This document shows, piece by piece, positions 1-7,620 of a stretch of 56,786 nt of DNA. Made by a program: the position numbers and the translations under genes. Positions within the stretch are counted from its first letter, which is position 1. Every line of letters starts with the position of its first letter. Below the pieces are notes generated by a model. The model was given only the letters and a program-made list of their open reading frames with translations, was not told where the DNA came from and ran no database searches. The DNA is from Rhodothermales bacterium (GTDB lineage: Bacteria; Bacteroidota; Rhodothermia; Rhodothermales; Bin80): positions 1 to 56,786 of the forward strand of contig JANQES010000053.1 in assembly GCA_028278205.1 (NCBI GenBank), read 5' to 3'.

Positions 1-553
1 CACCAGGCTGTTTGACACCCTCCGACCCGCCTTCGGCGGCCCACCTCCCTCAAGGGAGGAGTCAAAGACTGCTTCGAAAAGTAGCATGCGCTCGCCCTAA
101 GGTGCCCGGCACTTCAATGATCTTTGATTATTTACTTCGGACTGGCACAACCGGAAAGTCCTCCTTCGAAGCTCACAGGGGTAGGTTTTTGGCGTTGATG
201 TAGCGGGAAGAGTTCCCCTCCTGGTTCCCGCCTGCGCAGGAATGACCGGGAGGGGACAGGGGTGGTTGATCGCCCACGTCGCGGAAAATCGCAGCATTTC
301 GATGTTTTTTCGGGGTTTTCAACCGACCACCCCTTAATCCCCTCCTGGACAGGAGGGGAAACTTCCTGGCGCCTCCGCACAGTCGTCGATAGAGAACTTA
401 ACAGCCCTGCTGTTCTCGGAAGGAGAGTCTCTCGTGATTACTCAAGTTATTTATCAAGCTTCATCGAAGTGACAGGCTCATGACGACATCTTCGTTTCAA
501 ATTATTACTTTAAAGGAGCCCCACACGCTGCAAATCATCATACGATCAGATCT
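1..553. repeat. Repeat-rich region with no convincing gene; palindrome family copy A at 213-361
   Basis: No reading frame here looks like a protein. Bases 15-60 hold a GC-rich inverted-repeat fragment. Bases 213-361 form a long imperfect palindrome whose ends carry CCCCTCCTGG and CCTGGACAGGAGGGG words and whose interior carries GGGGTGGTTGA and its complement. Read on the reverse strand, the interior aligns with the element at 18485-18617: shared words include TTGAAAAC, CCGAAAAAA and GCTGCG. It is therefore a dispersed element in opposite orientation. The last 190 bases before the radical SAM gene show nothing I can name. Confidence 0.7.
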
Positions 554-2110
554 ATGAAAGCACGCTTGCAGGTCGGCATCATCGATTTATTGGGCAAAGA
601 GCCGCCTAAAAACGGCTATTCTCGGTTGATGCGATGCAACAATGTCAGCATCATGGCGCAGGTCATCGGCGTCTGGTGCGAGGAAGCAGGGCACGACGTC
701 CACATCGCGTATTATTCCGGCGCCGAGTTGATTTCGGGCGGGCTGCCGGACAAGATCGACATCCTGTTCATCAGCGCGTTTTCGCAGGCGGCGCTTTTGG
801 GCTACGCTTTCAGCCATTACTGGCGCGACAAAGGCGCCGTCACCGTTCTGGGCGGGCCGCACGCGCGGTCGTATCCTGAAGACGCACAGAAGCACTTCGA
901 CTACGTCGTCGGCTTTTGCAACAAAGACACCCTGCGCGACATCCTGCAAGACTGCTCGCAGCATCGCCCGATAGGCCAGCACCTCTCGGCGGCGCAGCAA
1001 CCCGACTTTCTGCCCGGCCTGCGCCAGCGGTGGAAGTTTCTCCGCCCGTCGATGGAAAAGGCCAAGATCTTGCGCGCCGTGCCGTTTCTGGGCAGCCTGG
1101 GTTGTCCGTACACGTGCAGCTTCTGCATCGACGCCGTCGTGCCCTATCAACCGCTCGACTACGAGGTGCTCAAAGACGACCTGCGATACTTCCAGGAACT
1201 CAATCTGCCCCGGTCGCTCATTGTCTGGCACGATCCCAACTTCGGCATCCGGTTCAACGATTATATGGACGTGGTCGAAGACGCCGTGCCGCCGGGCCGC
1301 ATCACGTTTGCCTGCGAGACGTCGCTCTCGCTTTTGAAAGAGGATAACTGTAAACGGATGGCGCGCAACGGCTTCAAGGCTATCGCCCCCGGCATCGAAT
1401 CGTGGTACGACATGGGCGGCAAGTCGAAGACGGGGAGTAAGAAGGGGATGGAAAAGGTCGAGCGTGTTGCGGCGCAGGTCAACCTCGTCCAGCGGTTCGT
1501 GCCCTACGTCCAGGCCAACCTGATCTTCGGCCTCGACAACGACGAAGGCCCCGAACCGTTCGAGTTGACGAAGCGCTTCGTCGACCGGGCGCCGGCGGTC
1601 TTTCCGCACTTCGCGGTGCTCTCGGCCTTCGGACGCAACGCCCTGCTCAACCTCAATTATCAACGCGCCGGCCGCGTCTTGCCGGTGCCCTTCCACTTCC
1701 TCGACCTCGTCCAGTCGATGAACGTAAAACCCCTCCATTATAGCTGGACCGAGTTTTACGATCACGTCTGCGACACCTTCGACTATGCGTTTTCGCGACG
1801 CGCACTGGCCCGGCGTTTCCTGAAAAACGGGCACCTCGTCAGCCGCTTTGAACAACTCTTCCGGGGCATCTCGTCTGAACGCAACAACCGGATGGCTTAT
1901 CACCGCAAGATGCGCCGCTGGATGGAAGAACCGGATTTCCGGGCGTTCTTCGAAGGCGAGACGCGCCAACTTCCGTCGCGATGGATCGAGATCATCAAGA
2001 ACCACCTCGGCCCGCTCTGGCAGTGGTTGCCCGAAGACGCGCTCTACCACGATCCGAACGCCTATCTCCACTCCGGCGTCGAACACCCGCTGCCCGTTGT
2101 TGCTGCTTGA
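554..2110 (+). CDS. B12-binding-domain radical SAM protein
   Basis: The 518-residue protein has an N-terminal cobalamin-binding-like Rossmann region (about residues 30-140, with VTVLGGPHA near 97-104) followed by a radical SAM domain. The cluster-binding motif CPYTCSFC places the three iron-sulfur cysteines at C184, C188 and C191. Downstream ETSLSLL and GIES segments fit the SAM barrel. Such enzymes use S-adenosylmethionine and often cobalamin for methylation or rearrangement; the substrate cannot be told here. It stands alone and converges on a globin gene, with its TGA stop directly abutting a 24-bp hairpin. Family call is firm, function unknown. Confidence 0.88.
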   Translation: MKARLQVGIIDLLGKEPPKNGYSRLMRCNNVSIMAQVIGVWCEEAGHDVHIAYYSGAELISGGLPDKIDILFISAFSQAALLGYAFSHYWRDKGAVTVLGGPHARSYPEDAQKHFDYVVGFCNKDTLRDILQDCSQHRPIGQHLSAAQQPDFLPGLRQRWKFLRPSMEKAKILRAVPFLGSLGCPYTCSFCIDAVVPYQPLDYEVLKDDLRYFQELNLPRSLIVWHDPNFGIRFNDYMDVVEDAVPPGRITFACETSLSLLKEDNCKRMARNGFKAIAPGIESWYDMGGKSKTGSKKGMEKVERVAAQVNLVQRFVPYVQANLIFGLDNDEGPEPFELTKRFVDRAPAVFPHFAVLSAFGRNALLNLNYQRAGRVLPVPFHFLDLVQSMNVKPLHYSWTEFYDHVCDTFDYAFSRRALARRFLKNGHLVSRFEQLFRGISSERNNRMAYHRKMRRWMEEPDFRAFFEGETRQLPSRWIEIIKNHLGPLWQWLPEDALYHDPNAYLHSGVEHPLPVVAA

Positions 2111-2134
2111 TGGATTTTGCAAAAGCAAAATCCA
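2111..2134. terminator. 24-bp hairpin filling the whole gap between two convergent stop codons
   Basis: Perfect 10-bp arms (TGGATTTTGC and GCAAAATCCA) flank a four-A loop. The preceding gene stops at 2108-2110 and the opposite-strand globin gene stops at 2135-2137, so the hairpin is exactly the intergenic space. It probably acts as a bidirectional terminator, although it lacks a G+C-rich stem. Confidence 0.65.
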
Positions 2135-2551
2135 TTAATATTGAGACTTGATGTATTCCAGGCCGGGGCTGAGGACGTGCCGCCAGGCTTCGCCGACGTG
2201 CTCTTCGTATTCGGGATCGTAAAGCACGACGGTTTCGAGCATACAGTCGAGGAAGATGTCGTAGAGGTGTGGTTTGATGGCGCGGCCATGCCGGTTATGC
2301 CGCACGGCGATGCCTTCGAGCACGCGGTCGGGGATGTGATCGGGGAAATAGCCGGCCAGATGGACCAGCGCCAGGATCAGCCCCTGGCTAAACGCCTCGC
2401 CGTCGGAATGAACAAAGAAACCCCGGATCTCTTCCGAGGCGTCGAGCAAGCTGTTCATGAAGTGTTCCACAAAGGAGACCCCATCGACGACGTTTTGGGT
2501 CGTCCTCCAATAGCTCATGTTAAAGATCTCTTCGTAGTCGATCATCTGCAT
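2135..2551 (-). CDS. Small single-domain globin-like protein
   Basis: The protein is about 138 residues from the chosen ATG, which follows AGAGGA by four bases. An in-frame ATG 33 bases further upstream (2584) lacks such a site. The sequence has globin features: a phenylalanine pair in FFVHSD where CD1 is expected, and a VRHNRHG segment before KPHLY matching the F-helix region with the proximal haem histidine. The tail has AWRHVLSPGLEYI like bacterial globin H helices. Bacterial globins bind O2 or NO, and no reductase domain is attached. It is transcribed towards the radical SAM gene. Assigned by motif reading only, so moderate certainty. Confidence 0.62.
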   Translation of the reverse strand: MQMIDYEEIFNMSYWRTTQNVVDGVSFVEHFMNSLLDASEEIRGFFVHSDGEAFSQGLILALVHLAGYFPDHIPDRVLEGIAVRHNRHGRAIKPHLYDIFLDCMLETVVLYDPEYEEHVGEAWRHVLSPGLEYIKSQY

Positions 2552-2730
2552 AGGTTCCTCTGCTACGTGCCGTCCAACTTTCATGATCGATTTGAAATAT
2601 GTATCGGCGACCTGCGCGTAGCTCTAAAGGCGGTGTAATAAAAAGGTGACGACGGGGGTAATATAAGAAGCTTGCAGGATAATGTTTGGGGTAGTATTGC
2701 GGTTGGTCTTTCAAGCCGGCGGTAGCGCAG

Positions 2731-2810
2731 GTCACTGGTCATTGGTCACTAGTCACTGGTTTTTCTAGTGACCAGTGACAGCGAGCGCAGCGAGCGTAAT
2801 GACCAGTGAC
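2731..2810. repeat. Nested palindrome of GTCACTGG words
   Basis: The left side is a run of degenerate words (GTCACTGGTCATTGGTCACTAG). The right side carries the complement twice (CTAGTGACCAGTGAC and AATGACCAGTGAC) around a GCGAGCGCAGCGAGCG insert. It lies downstream of the AlkA gene on the minus strand and could terminate it. A shorter copy is at 22208-22243. Confidence 0.7.
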
Positions 2811-2872
2811 CGACGCCAGGCGCTCCACGAAGCGCAGTGCAGAGACATAGCACCATACTTGTTCAAGCCGCC

Positions 2873-3496
2873 TCATAAATCATTCGCCCGCCAGAGATAC
2901 CAGCTTGCGACGGAGCGGTAGGGTTGCCAGCGTTGGCCGTATTCGGCAAGTTCGGTAGGCGTGGGCAGGTCGTCGAGGTCGTAGGCGATCATAAAGCCTT
3001 TGCGCACGCCGAGGTCCGTCACCGGCAGCACGTCGGGGCGGCCCAGGTGGAAGATCAGCAGCATCTCGACGGTCCATCGCCCGATGCCGCGCACCGTCGT
3101 CAGCCGGGCGATGATCTCGTCGTTGTCCATCTCGGTGAGGTGGCTTCGGGCCGGCGGCACGACGCCGTCGAGGGCTTTGGCCGCCAGATCTTTGACGGCA
3201 GCCACTTTGGGCCGCGACATGCCGGCGCCACGCAAGGCGTCTTCCGAAATAGCGAGGATCTCGTCAGGGTCGGGCGGTTCGTCGCCGGGGAAGAGGGCGT
3301 GTACGCGGCGCTGGATCGTCGCGGCGGCTTTGCCTGAGATTTGCTGATAAATGATCGAACTCATCAGCGCCTGAAACGGGCTGATCATCGACCGCATTTC
3401 GAGCCGAAACGGGCCGACCTGTTCGATCAACCGCGCCAGCGGCGGATCGGCCTGGAGCGCGGCGAGGGCCACGTCGGGATCATAGGGAAGAGACAT
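2873..3496 (-). CDS. DNA-3-methyladenine glycosylase II (AlkA-type HhH-GPD)
   Basis: About 207 residues from the MSLPYD start; an upstream ATG at 3550 would add 18 residues unlike the family. It should remove alkylated bases such as 3-methyladenine in base excision repair. The HhH-GPD fold shows in LMSSIIYQQISGKAA, in the hairpin region LTTVRGIGRWTVEMLL, and in LPVTDLGVRKG, whose aspartate is the expected catalytic residue. The length suits the short AlkA/MAG class lacking the N-terminal Ada-like domain. The DinB-family gene lies upstream on the same strand but is separated by a large palindrome, so co-transcription is doubtful. Confidence 0.88.
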   Translation of the reverse strand: MSLPYDPDVALAALQADPPLARLIEQVGPFRLEMRSMISPFQALMSSIIYQQISGKAAATIQRRVHALFPGDEPPDPDEILAISEDALRGAGMSRPKVAAVKDLAAKALDGVVPPARSHLTEMDNDEIIARLTTVRGIGRWTVEMLLIFHLGRPDVLPVTDLGVRKGFMIAYDLDDLPTPTELAEYGQRWQPYRSVASWYLWRANDL

Positions 3497-3567
3497 GGGG
3501 CGTCGGGGGTATCTTTGGGAATGTTGCAGGATAGCGAAAAGGGGTGTCAACCCTGCGTCATGGCATA

Positions 3568-3642
3568 CCGTACTTCGTAGTGCGTACTGCGTAAGCGCGC
3601 TTATGGAGAAATACTACGCAATACGAAGTACGCACTACGCAC
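3568..3642. repeat. Palindrome of TACGAAGTACGCAC words
   Basis: The left arm TACTTCGTAGTGCGTACTGCGTA is mirrored by TACGCAATACGAAGTACGCACTACGCAC. The right arm supplies the TAG stop codon of the DinB-family gene (3635-3637). The same vocabulary recurs in a second element at 45974-46044. Confidence 0.75.
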
Positions 3643-4171
3643 TATCCAACCCATACCGCGCTCGCAGCACGCTAACGTGATGACGTTCGTGCCCGGCGAT
3701 GATGCAGGCCAGCGCCCGCACCGTAAAGCCGACGCCGTTGGCGATGCCCGCGCGTTCCATCATCGCCGGGTTGAGGCTCCGGAAAAAGCATACGGTGGCT
3801 TTGCGCACGACGCGCCATTCGTCCAACAGATCGCTCCAGGCTTGCTCGTCGAAGTTGGCAGCCTCCACGTAGTCGTTCTGTGCGTAGCCCGGCAGGGGCT
3901 TGGTTTCGTTACGGCTGAAGGCCAGCGCGCGGTAGACGAAGATCCGCTCGGCCTCGATGAGGTGGCCGACGACTTGCTTGATGCTCCATTTGTCCGGCGC
4001 ATAGCGATAGCCGGCTTCGTCCTCAGACAACCCGCTCAGCAGCCCAAGCGTGTCTTCGATTTGCGTTTCCAGCAAGCCAATGAGGTCGCCGGGCGGGACG
4101 TGGCCAACGTATCCTGCATAAAACGGCGCATATTCCGAAGACGCCGGTCGTTCAGTGTAAGAAGCAAGCAT
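3635..4171 (-). CDS. DinB family protein
   Basis: A 178-residue four-helix-bundle DinB/YfiT-like protein, started at MLASYT because the longer frame upstream has no family resemblance. DinB superfamily members are metal-binding and include thiol-dependent S-transferases and many uncharacterised proteins. Candidate metal ligands are the histidine in KQVVGHLIEAE and the histidines in GHERHHVSVL near the C terminus, in the usual spacing. The APDKWSIKQ segment is typical. Its final codons and stop fall in the adjoining palindrome, so the C terminus may be shaped by the repeat. Substrate unknown. Confidence 0.85.
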   Translation of the reverse strand: MLASYTERPASSEYAPFYAGYVGHVPPGDLIGLLETQIEDTLGLLSGLSEDEAGYRYAPDKWSIKQVVGHLIEAERIFVYRALAFSRNETKPLPGYAQNDYVEAANFDEQAWSDLLDEWRVVRKATVCFFRSLNPAMMERAGIANGVGFTVRALACIIAGHERHHVSVLRARYGLDSA

Positions 4172-4439
4172 AGGATTCAGGATGGATGCAAGAGGAAGTG
4201 GGACACTAACATACCCCAATCCCCCCAACATTTTCCAAAATTCGGTGCGCCCCGCGCATCGAATTTTGGAACAGGGCACTTGAAAATACCCCGGCTTGTT
4301 TGCTCCGCCGTGTAACTCTCGAACAGCGACCGCGTAGGGCCTGTCATCTCTCCCCACTCATCGGTCCAGGCGCCTCACTCATCGGCCAAGGGCACGTCTA
4401 CTCACCACCACCATACCAACCTGGAGAGGGAGGGATGTC

Positions 4440-4910
4440 ATGAAAACCTTTGCCGTTTTTGCCTTGCTGTTGTTGCTCGGTTTGCCCACGCTGGCTCACG
4501 CTCAAGACGATAACACGTACACCGACGACCAGAAGTGGCAGCTCGTTTCCTTGCAAATGGTCGAATCGCTCGAATCGCCGATCTCCGATGTGAAGACACA
4601 GGCGCTCAAAAATATCATCATCTACGCGACGCTCTATCGCGATAAGGTAGATCTGAGCCGGACGGTGAGCGCGCTCCGGACGGTCTATGAAAAAGATGCC
4701 CGCGCCGACCATCGCAAGCTGTCTCTGGCCGCGCTGCAAGCTATCGGCACCTCCCGCGCTGCCGATTACCTGGCCCGCCACGTCTCCGCCGCCGAAGCTG
4801 AACAATGCCGCCTCGTGATGGCCTCGGTGCTCAACGATTTCTACCTCTCACGGTCGAGTGCTTCACGGGCCGCCGCCGCGCGCGTTACCGCTTCGCCGTC
4901 GTCGCGATAG
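4440..4910 (+). CDS. Secreted small protein, HEAT-like helices
   Basis: A 156-residue protein with a clear signal peptide (MKTFAVFALLLLLGLPTLAHA, cleavage expected after AHA near residue 21). The mature part reads as paired amphipathic helices (SDVKTQALKNIIIYATLYRDKV, HRKLSLAALQAIGTSRAADYLARHV), reminiscent of HEAT or armadillo-like repeats, then an alanine/serine-rich tail. A strong Shine-Dalgarno (GGAGAGGGAGGG) precedes the start. It converges on RNase R. No enzyme motif is visible; a periplasmic or surface binding role is only a guess. Confidence 0.75.
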   Translation: MKTFAVFALLLLLGLPTLAHAQDDNTYTDDQKWQLVSLQMVESLESPISDVKTQALKNIIIYATLYRDKVDLSRTVSALRTVYEKDARADHRKLSLAALQAIGTSRAADYLARHVSAAEAEQCRLVMASVLNDFYLSRSSASRAAAARVTASPSSR

Positions 4911-4917
4911 CTTGTTA

Positions 4918-4977
4918 AGTCTGAGAGCCGGTTTTTGAGCCGGGGAGTCGGAGCTCTTTTTCGCCGGCTCTCCGACT
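4918..4977. terminator. Hairpin between the secreted protein and RNase R genes
   Basis: 14-base arms (4918-4931 and 4964-4977) pair with one mismatch: AGTCTGAGAGCCGG against CCGGCTCTCCGACT. The loop has further GAGTCGGAGCTC words and a T run, making a nested structure between two convergent genes. A bidirectional terminator is likely. Confidence 0.65.
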
Positions 4978-4986
4978 CACAACAAA

Positions 4987-7110
4987 TCAGTCCACAAACA
5001 GCAGATCCACCGTCCGCGCGCCGGGGTCGGCGGCGACGACCTGCACGGCTACGCGGTCGCCGGGGCGGTAGACCTTTCTGGTGTATTCGCCGATGAGGCT
5101 GTAGCGGCCTTCGTCGTAGATGTAATAGTCATCGTCCATGTCGCGAACGTGGACCATCCCCTCGACGAGCACCTCATCGAGTTCGACGAAGACGCCGAAC
5201 TTCGTTACGCCGCTGACGACGCCCTCAAACTCGTCGCCGAGGTGACGGCTGATGTATTCGACCTGCTTGAGCTTGACCGAGGCGCGCTCAGCGTCTTCGG
5301 CGATCTTCTCGCGGTTCGAGCAGTGGAGGCATTCGGCGGCCAGCGTCTCTTCGTCGGCGTCGGCGCCGCCTGCGGCGTAGTGCTTCAGCAGCCGGTGTAC
5401 CATCAGGTCGGGATAGCGGCGGATGGGGCTGGTGAAGTGGGTGTACGTGCGGAAGCCCAGCCCGTAGTGGCCGATGTCTTCGGGCGCGTAGACGGCCTTC
5501 GCCATGGCGCGCAACGCCGCGTTTTCGATGACGAAGGCTTCGGGCGTGGCTTTGATGTGCGTCAGCAGGTTGTTGAGATCCTTCGACGTCGCGTTGCCGT
5601 TGGTCAGGTGCAGGTGATAGCCGAACGCCCGCACGTACTCGGCCAGTTGCTTGATCCGCGCGGCGTCCGGCGTGCCGTGGATGCGATAGACGAACGGCTT
5701 CGGCGCGCGCTGCCGGCTGATGTGCGCTGCCACGGTGCGGTTCGCCAGCAGCATCCATTCTTCGATGAGCCGGTTGGCTTCCAGCCGGTCTTTGCGAACG
5801 ATGTCGATAGGCACGCCGTCGTCGTCCAGAATGACGCGCACTTCGGGCAGATCGAAATCGACCGAGCCCTGGCGCATGCGTTTTTTGGTGAGCGAGCGCG
5901 CCAGGCGCGTGGCAGTCTTCACGGCGTCGGCCAGCGGATGATCGTCGCGTTGGCCTTCAATGATCTGCTGGGCCTCTTCGTAGGTGAAGCGGTGTTTCGA
6001 ATGGATGACGGTCTCGCGGATCTCGTAGCGCTTGACACTGCCGCGCGGCGTCACCTCCATGATGCACGAAAACGTCAGCTTGTCCTCGTGAGGCCGTAGC
6101 GAGCAGACCTTGTTCGAGAGCTTTTCGGGCAACATCGGGATGACGCGGTCTACGAGGTAGACGCTCGTGCCCCGGTCGTAGCCTTCCCGGTCGATGGCCG
6201 TCTCAGGCCGGACGTAATGGCTCACGTCGGCGATGTGGACGCCCACTTCAAAGGTACCGTCCGGCAGCGCCTCGACGTGGAGGGCGTCGTCAAAATCTTT
6301 GGCATCTTCGGGGTCGATGGTGAAGACGCGTTTATCCCGCAAATCGAGCCGCCGTTCGATCTCAGATTGCGGGATTTTTTCGGCGATGGCTTCGGCTTCC
6401 TTGATGGCCGCTTCCGAAAAACCGGCGCGGACGTCGAGGCTCAGGGCCAGCGAAAGCACCCGCACACGCGGATCGTCGCTGTCGCCGAGGACGTTGAGGA
6501 TGCGGCCTTCCGGCGCCGCCTTCGGATCGTCGAAACGGTCGATGGAAACGACGACTTTGTCGCCGTCTTTGGCGCCGTTGAACGCCTCGCGGGGGACGTA
6601 GATGTCGTGCTTGAGGCGCTGGTCGTCCGGCAGGATGAAGCCAAAATGGCCTTGCTTGCGGAACGTGCCGACGGCCTGCTTCCGCCCGCGTTCGAGGACT
6701 TTGAGCACCTCGGCCTCGCGCCGCTGGTCGCCACGAGCGGGGGCGGCCAGACCCACGAGCACACGGTCGCCGTCGAGGCCGGTGCCCATGTTGTAGCCGC
6801 GCACGAAGAAGTCGTCGGTCTGTCCCGGCACCTCGATGAAGCCGAAGCCCTGCGGGTTGACGCGGAGGAAGCCTTCGAGCCGGGACGGGCGCGGTTTGTA
6901 GACGTAACGCCCGCCTTTGATGCGCCCGATCAGGTGCTGCTCATCCATCTCGGCGAGCACGTCGCGGAAGAGGCGGTAGACGCGGTTATCGTCGTAATTG
7001 AGCCGTTTTGCTATTTCTTTGGGCCGAAACGCCCGGTGTCCGTGGTTTTTCAACAGCCCCAGCACGTCGCGCCGGATCTGGTGTCGGGAGATGTTTTTCT
7101 TTTTGCTCAC
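4987..7110 (-). CDS. rnr: Ribonuclease R
   Basis: A 707-residue 3'-to-5' exoribonuclease of the RNB family that degrades structured RNA and takes part in mRNA, rRNA and trans-translation turnover. In order: an N-terminal winged-helix-like segment (RPKEIAKRLNYDDNRVYRLF), cold-shock-like RNA-binding domains (VNPQGFGFIEV and FGFILPDD), the RNB catalytic domain with the acidic cluster DPEDAKDFDDALH near residue 262, and a C-terminal S1 domain (EGVVSGVTKFGVFVEL). Length and order match RNase R rather than RNase II. The gene converges on a small secreted-protein gene and its upstream region is full of palindromic repeats. Confidence 0.95.
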   Translation of the reverse strand: MSKKKNISRHQIRRDVLGLLKNHGHRAFRPKEIAKRLNYDDNRVYRLFRDVLAEMDEQHLIGRIKGGRYVYKPRPSRLEGFLRVNPQGFGFIEVPGQTDDFFVRGYNMGTGLDGDRVLVGLAAPARGDQRREAEVLKVLERGRKQAVGTFRKQGHFGFILPDDQRLKHDIYVPREAFNGAKDGDKVVVSIDRFDDPKAAPEGRILNVLGDSDDPRVRVLSLALSLDVRAGFSEAAIKEAEAIAEKIPQSEIERRLDLRDKRVFTIDPEDAKDFDDALHVEALPDGTFEVGVHIADVSHYVRPETAIDREGYDRGTSVYLVDRVIPMLPEKLSNKVCSLRPHEDKLTFSCIMEVTPRGSVKRYEIRETVIHSKHRFTYEEAQQIIEGQRDDHPLADAVKTATRLARSLTKKRMRQGSVDFDLPEVRVILDDDGVPIDIVRKDRLEANRLIEEWMLLANRTVAAHISRQRAPKPFVYRIHGTPDAARIKQLAEYVRAFGYHLHLTNGNATSKDLNNLLTHIKATPEAFVIENAALRAMAKAVYAPEDIGHYGLGFRTYTHFTSPIRRYPDLMVHRLLKHYAAGGADADEETLAAECLHCSNREKIAEDAERASVKLKQVEYISRHLGDEFEGVVSGVTKFGVFVELDEVLVEGMVHVRDMDDDYYIYDEGRYSLIGEYTRKVYRPGDRVAVQVVAADPGARTVDLLFVD

Positions 7111-7327
7111 GATGTTGTTCGTTCTGGTAGGTGTGTGCAGGATGGTGAATGTGCTTAACCCCTCCTCGCTGCTCGTTGCGAGGCAGAGCCTCGCAAGGAA
7201 AGACGGCGGCTCTGCCGCTAAAACAGCGTTTCGACGGCAGAGCCGTCTGAAGGAGCGTCACGAGGCAGCGCATCGTGACGAGCTTTCTTTGGGACAGGGG
7301 AGGTTCACCACCTTGCGCATACCTATA
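7111..7327. repeat. Cluster of short palindromes upstream of RNase R
   Basis: Several perfect hairpins sit in tandem: TTGCGAGGC/GCCTCGCAA (7176-7196), CGGCTCTGCCG/CGGCAGAGCCG flanking an AAACAGCG loop (about 7206-7247) and CGTCACGA/TCGTGACG (7256-7280). GCTCGT and ACGAGC form an outer pair around the cluster. The pattern resembles REP-like elements common in many bacterial genomes. No transposase is nearby. Confidence 0.7.
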
Positions 7328-7450
7328 TCATTGATGCTTTTTCTCAAGATACCGGTAATAGTCTTCCTCGTCGAGTGTGTTTCCGGCGAGGCTGCCCACG
7401 AGGGAGCGTGTAATTGGCGGTAAGTTCTGTTTCCAGTTTCCGTCTTTCAT
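7328..7450 (-). CDS. Possible antitoxin-like short ORF (40 residues)
   Basis: A short frame encodes MKDGNWKQNLPPITRSLVG followed by SLAGNTLDEEDYYRYLEKKHQ. The pattern (NLPP-TRSLVG, then EEDYYRYLEKK) reminds me of the C-terminal half of small antitoxins that partner PIN-domain toxins. No ribosome-binding site is obvious, there is an in-frame stop just upstream, and no toxin gene is adjacent. It may be a remnant of a lost toxin-antitoxin module. GC content is lower than in the neighbours. Tentative. Confidence 0.35.
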   Translation of the reverse strand: MKDGNWKQNLPPITRSLVGSLAGNTLDEEDYYRYLEKKHQ

Positions 7451-7620
7451 GATTTAGGATGTCAAATCCAGGGATTTCAAGGTGCATGATATTCGTCAAG
7501 GGTGGAGAAAGTTGCTGCTGACAGCCTCGATCCCGCCAAACGACTCGTTGCACCCCGACTGGTACGATGCTAGATTCATCCGAATTCATCCGCTGAATCA
7601 AGCAAGGAGCACTGTCTCGC

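Noticed and set aside
587..2128. Long open frame antisense to the radical SAM gene
   Set aside because: It mirrors a well-supported gene; high GC keeps the reverse frame open. No family motif and low-quality composition.
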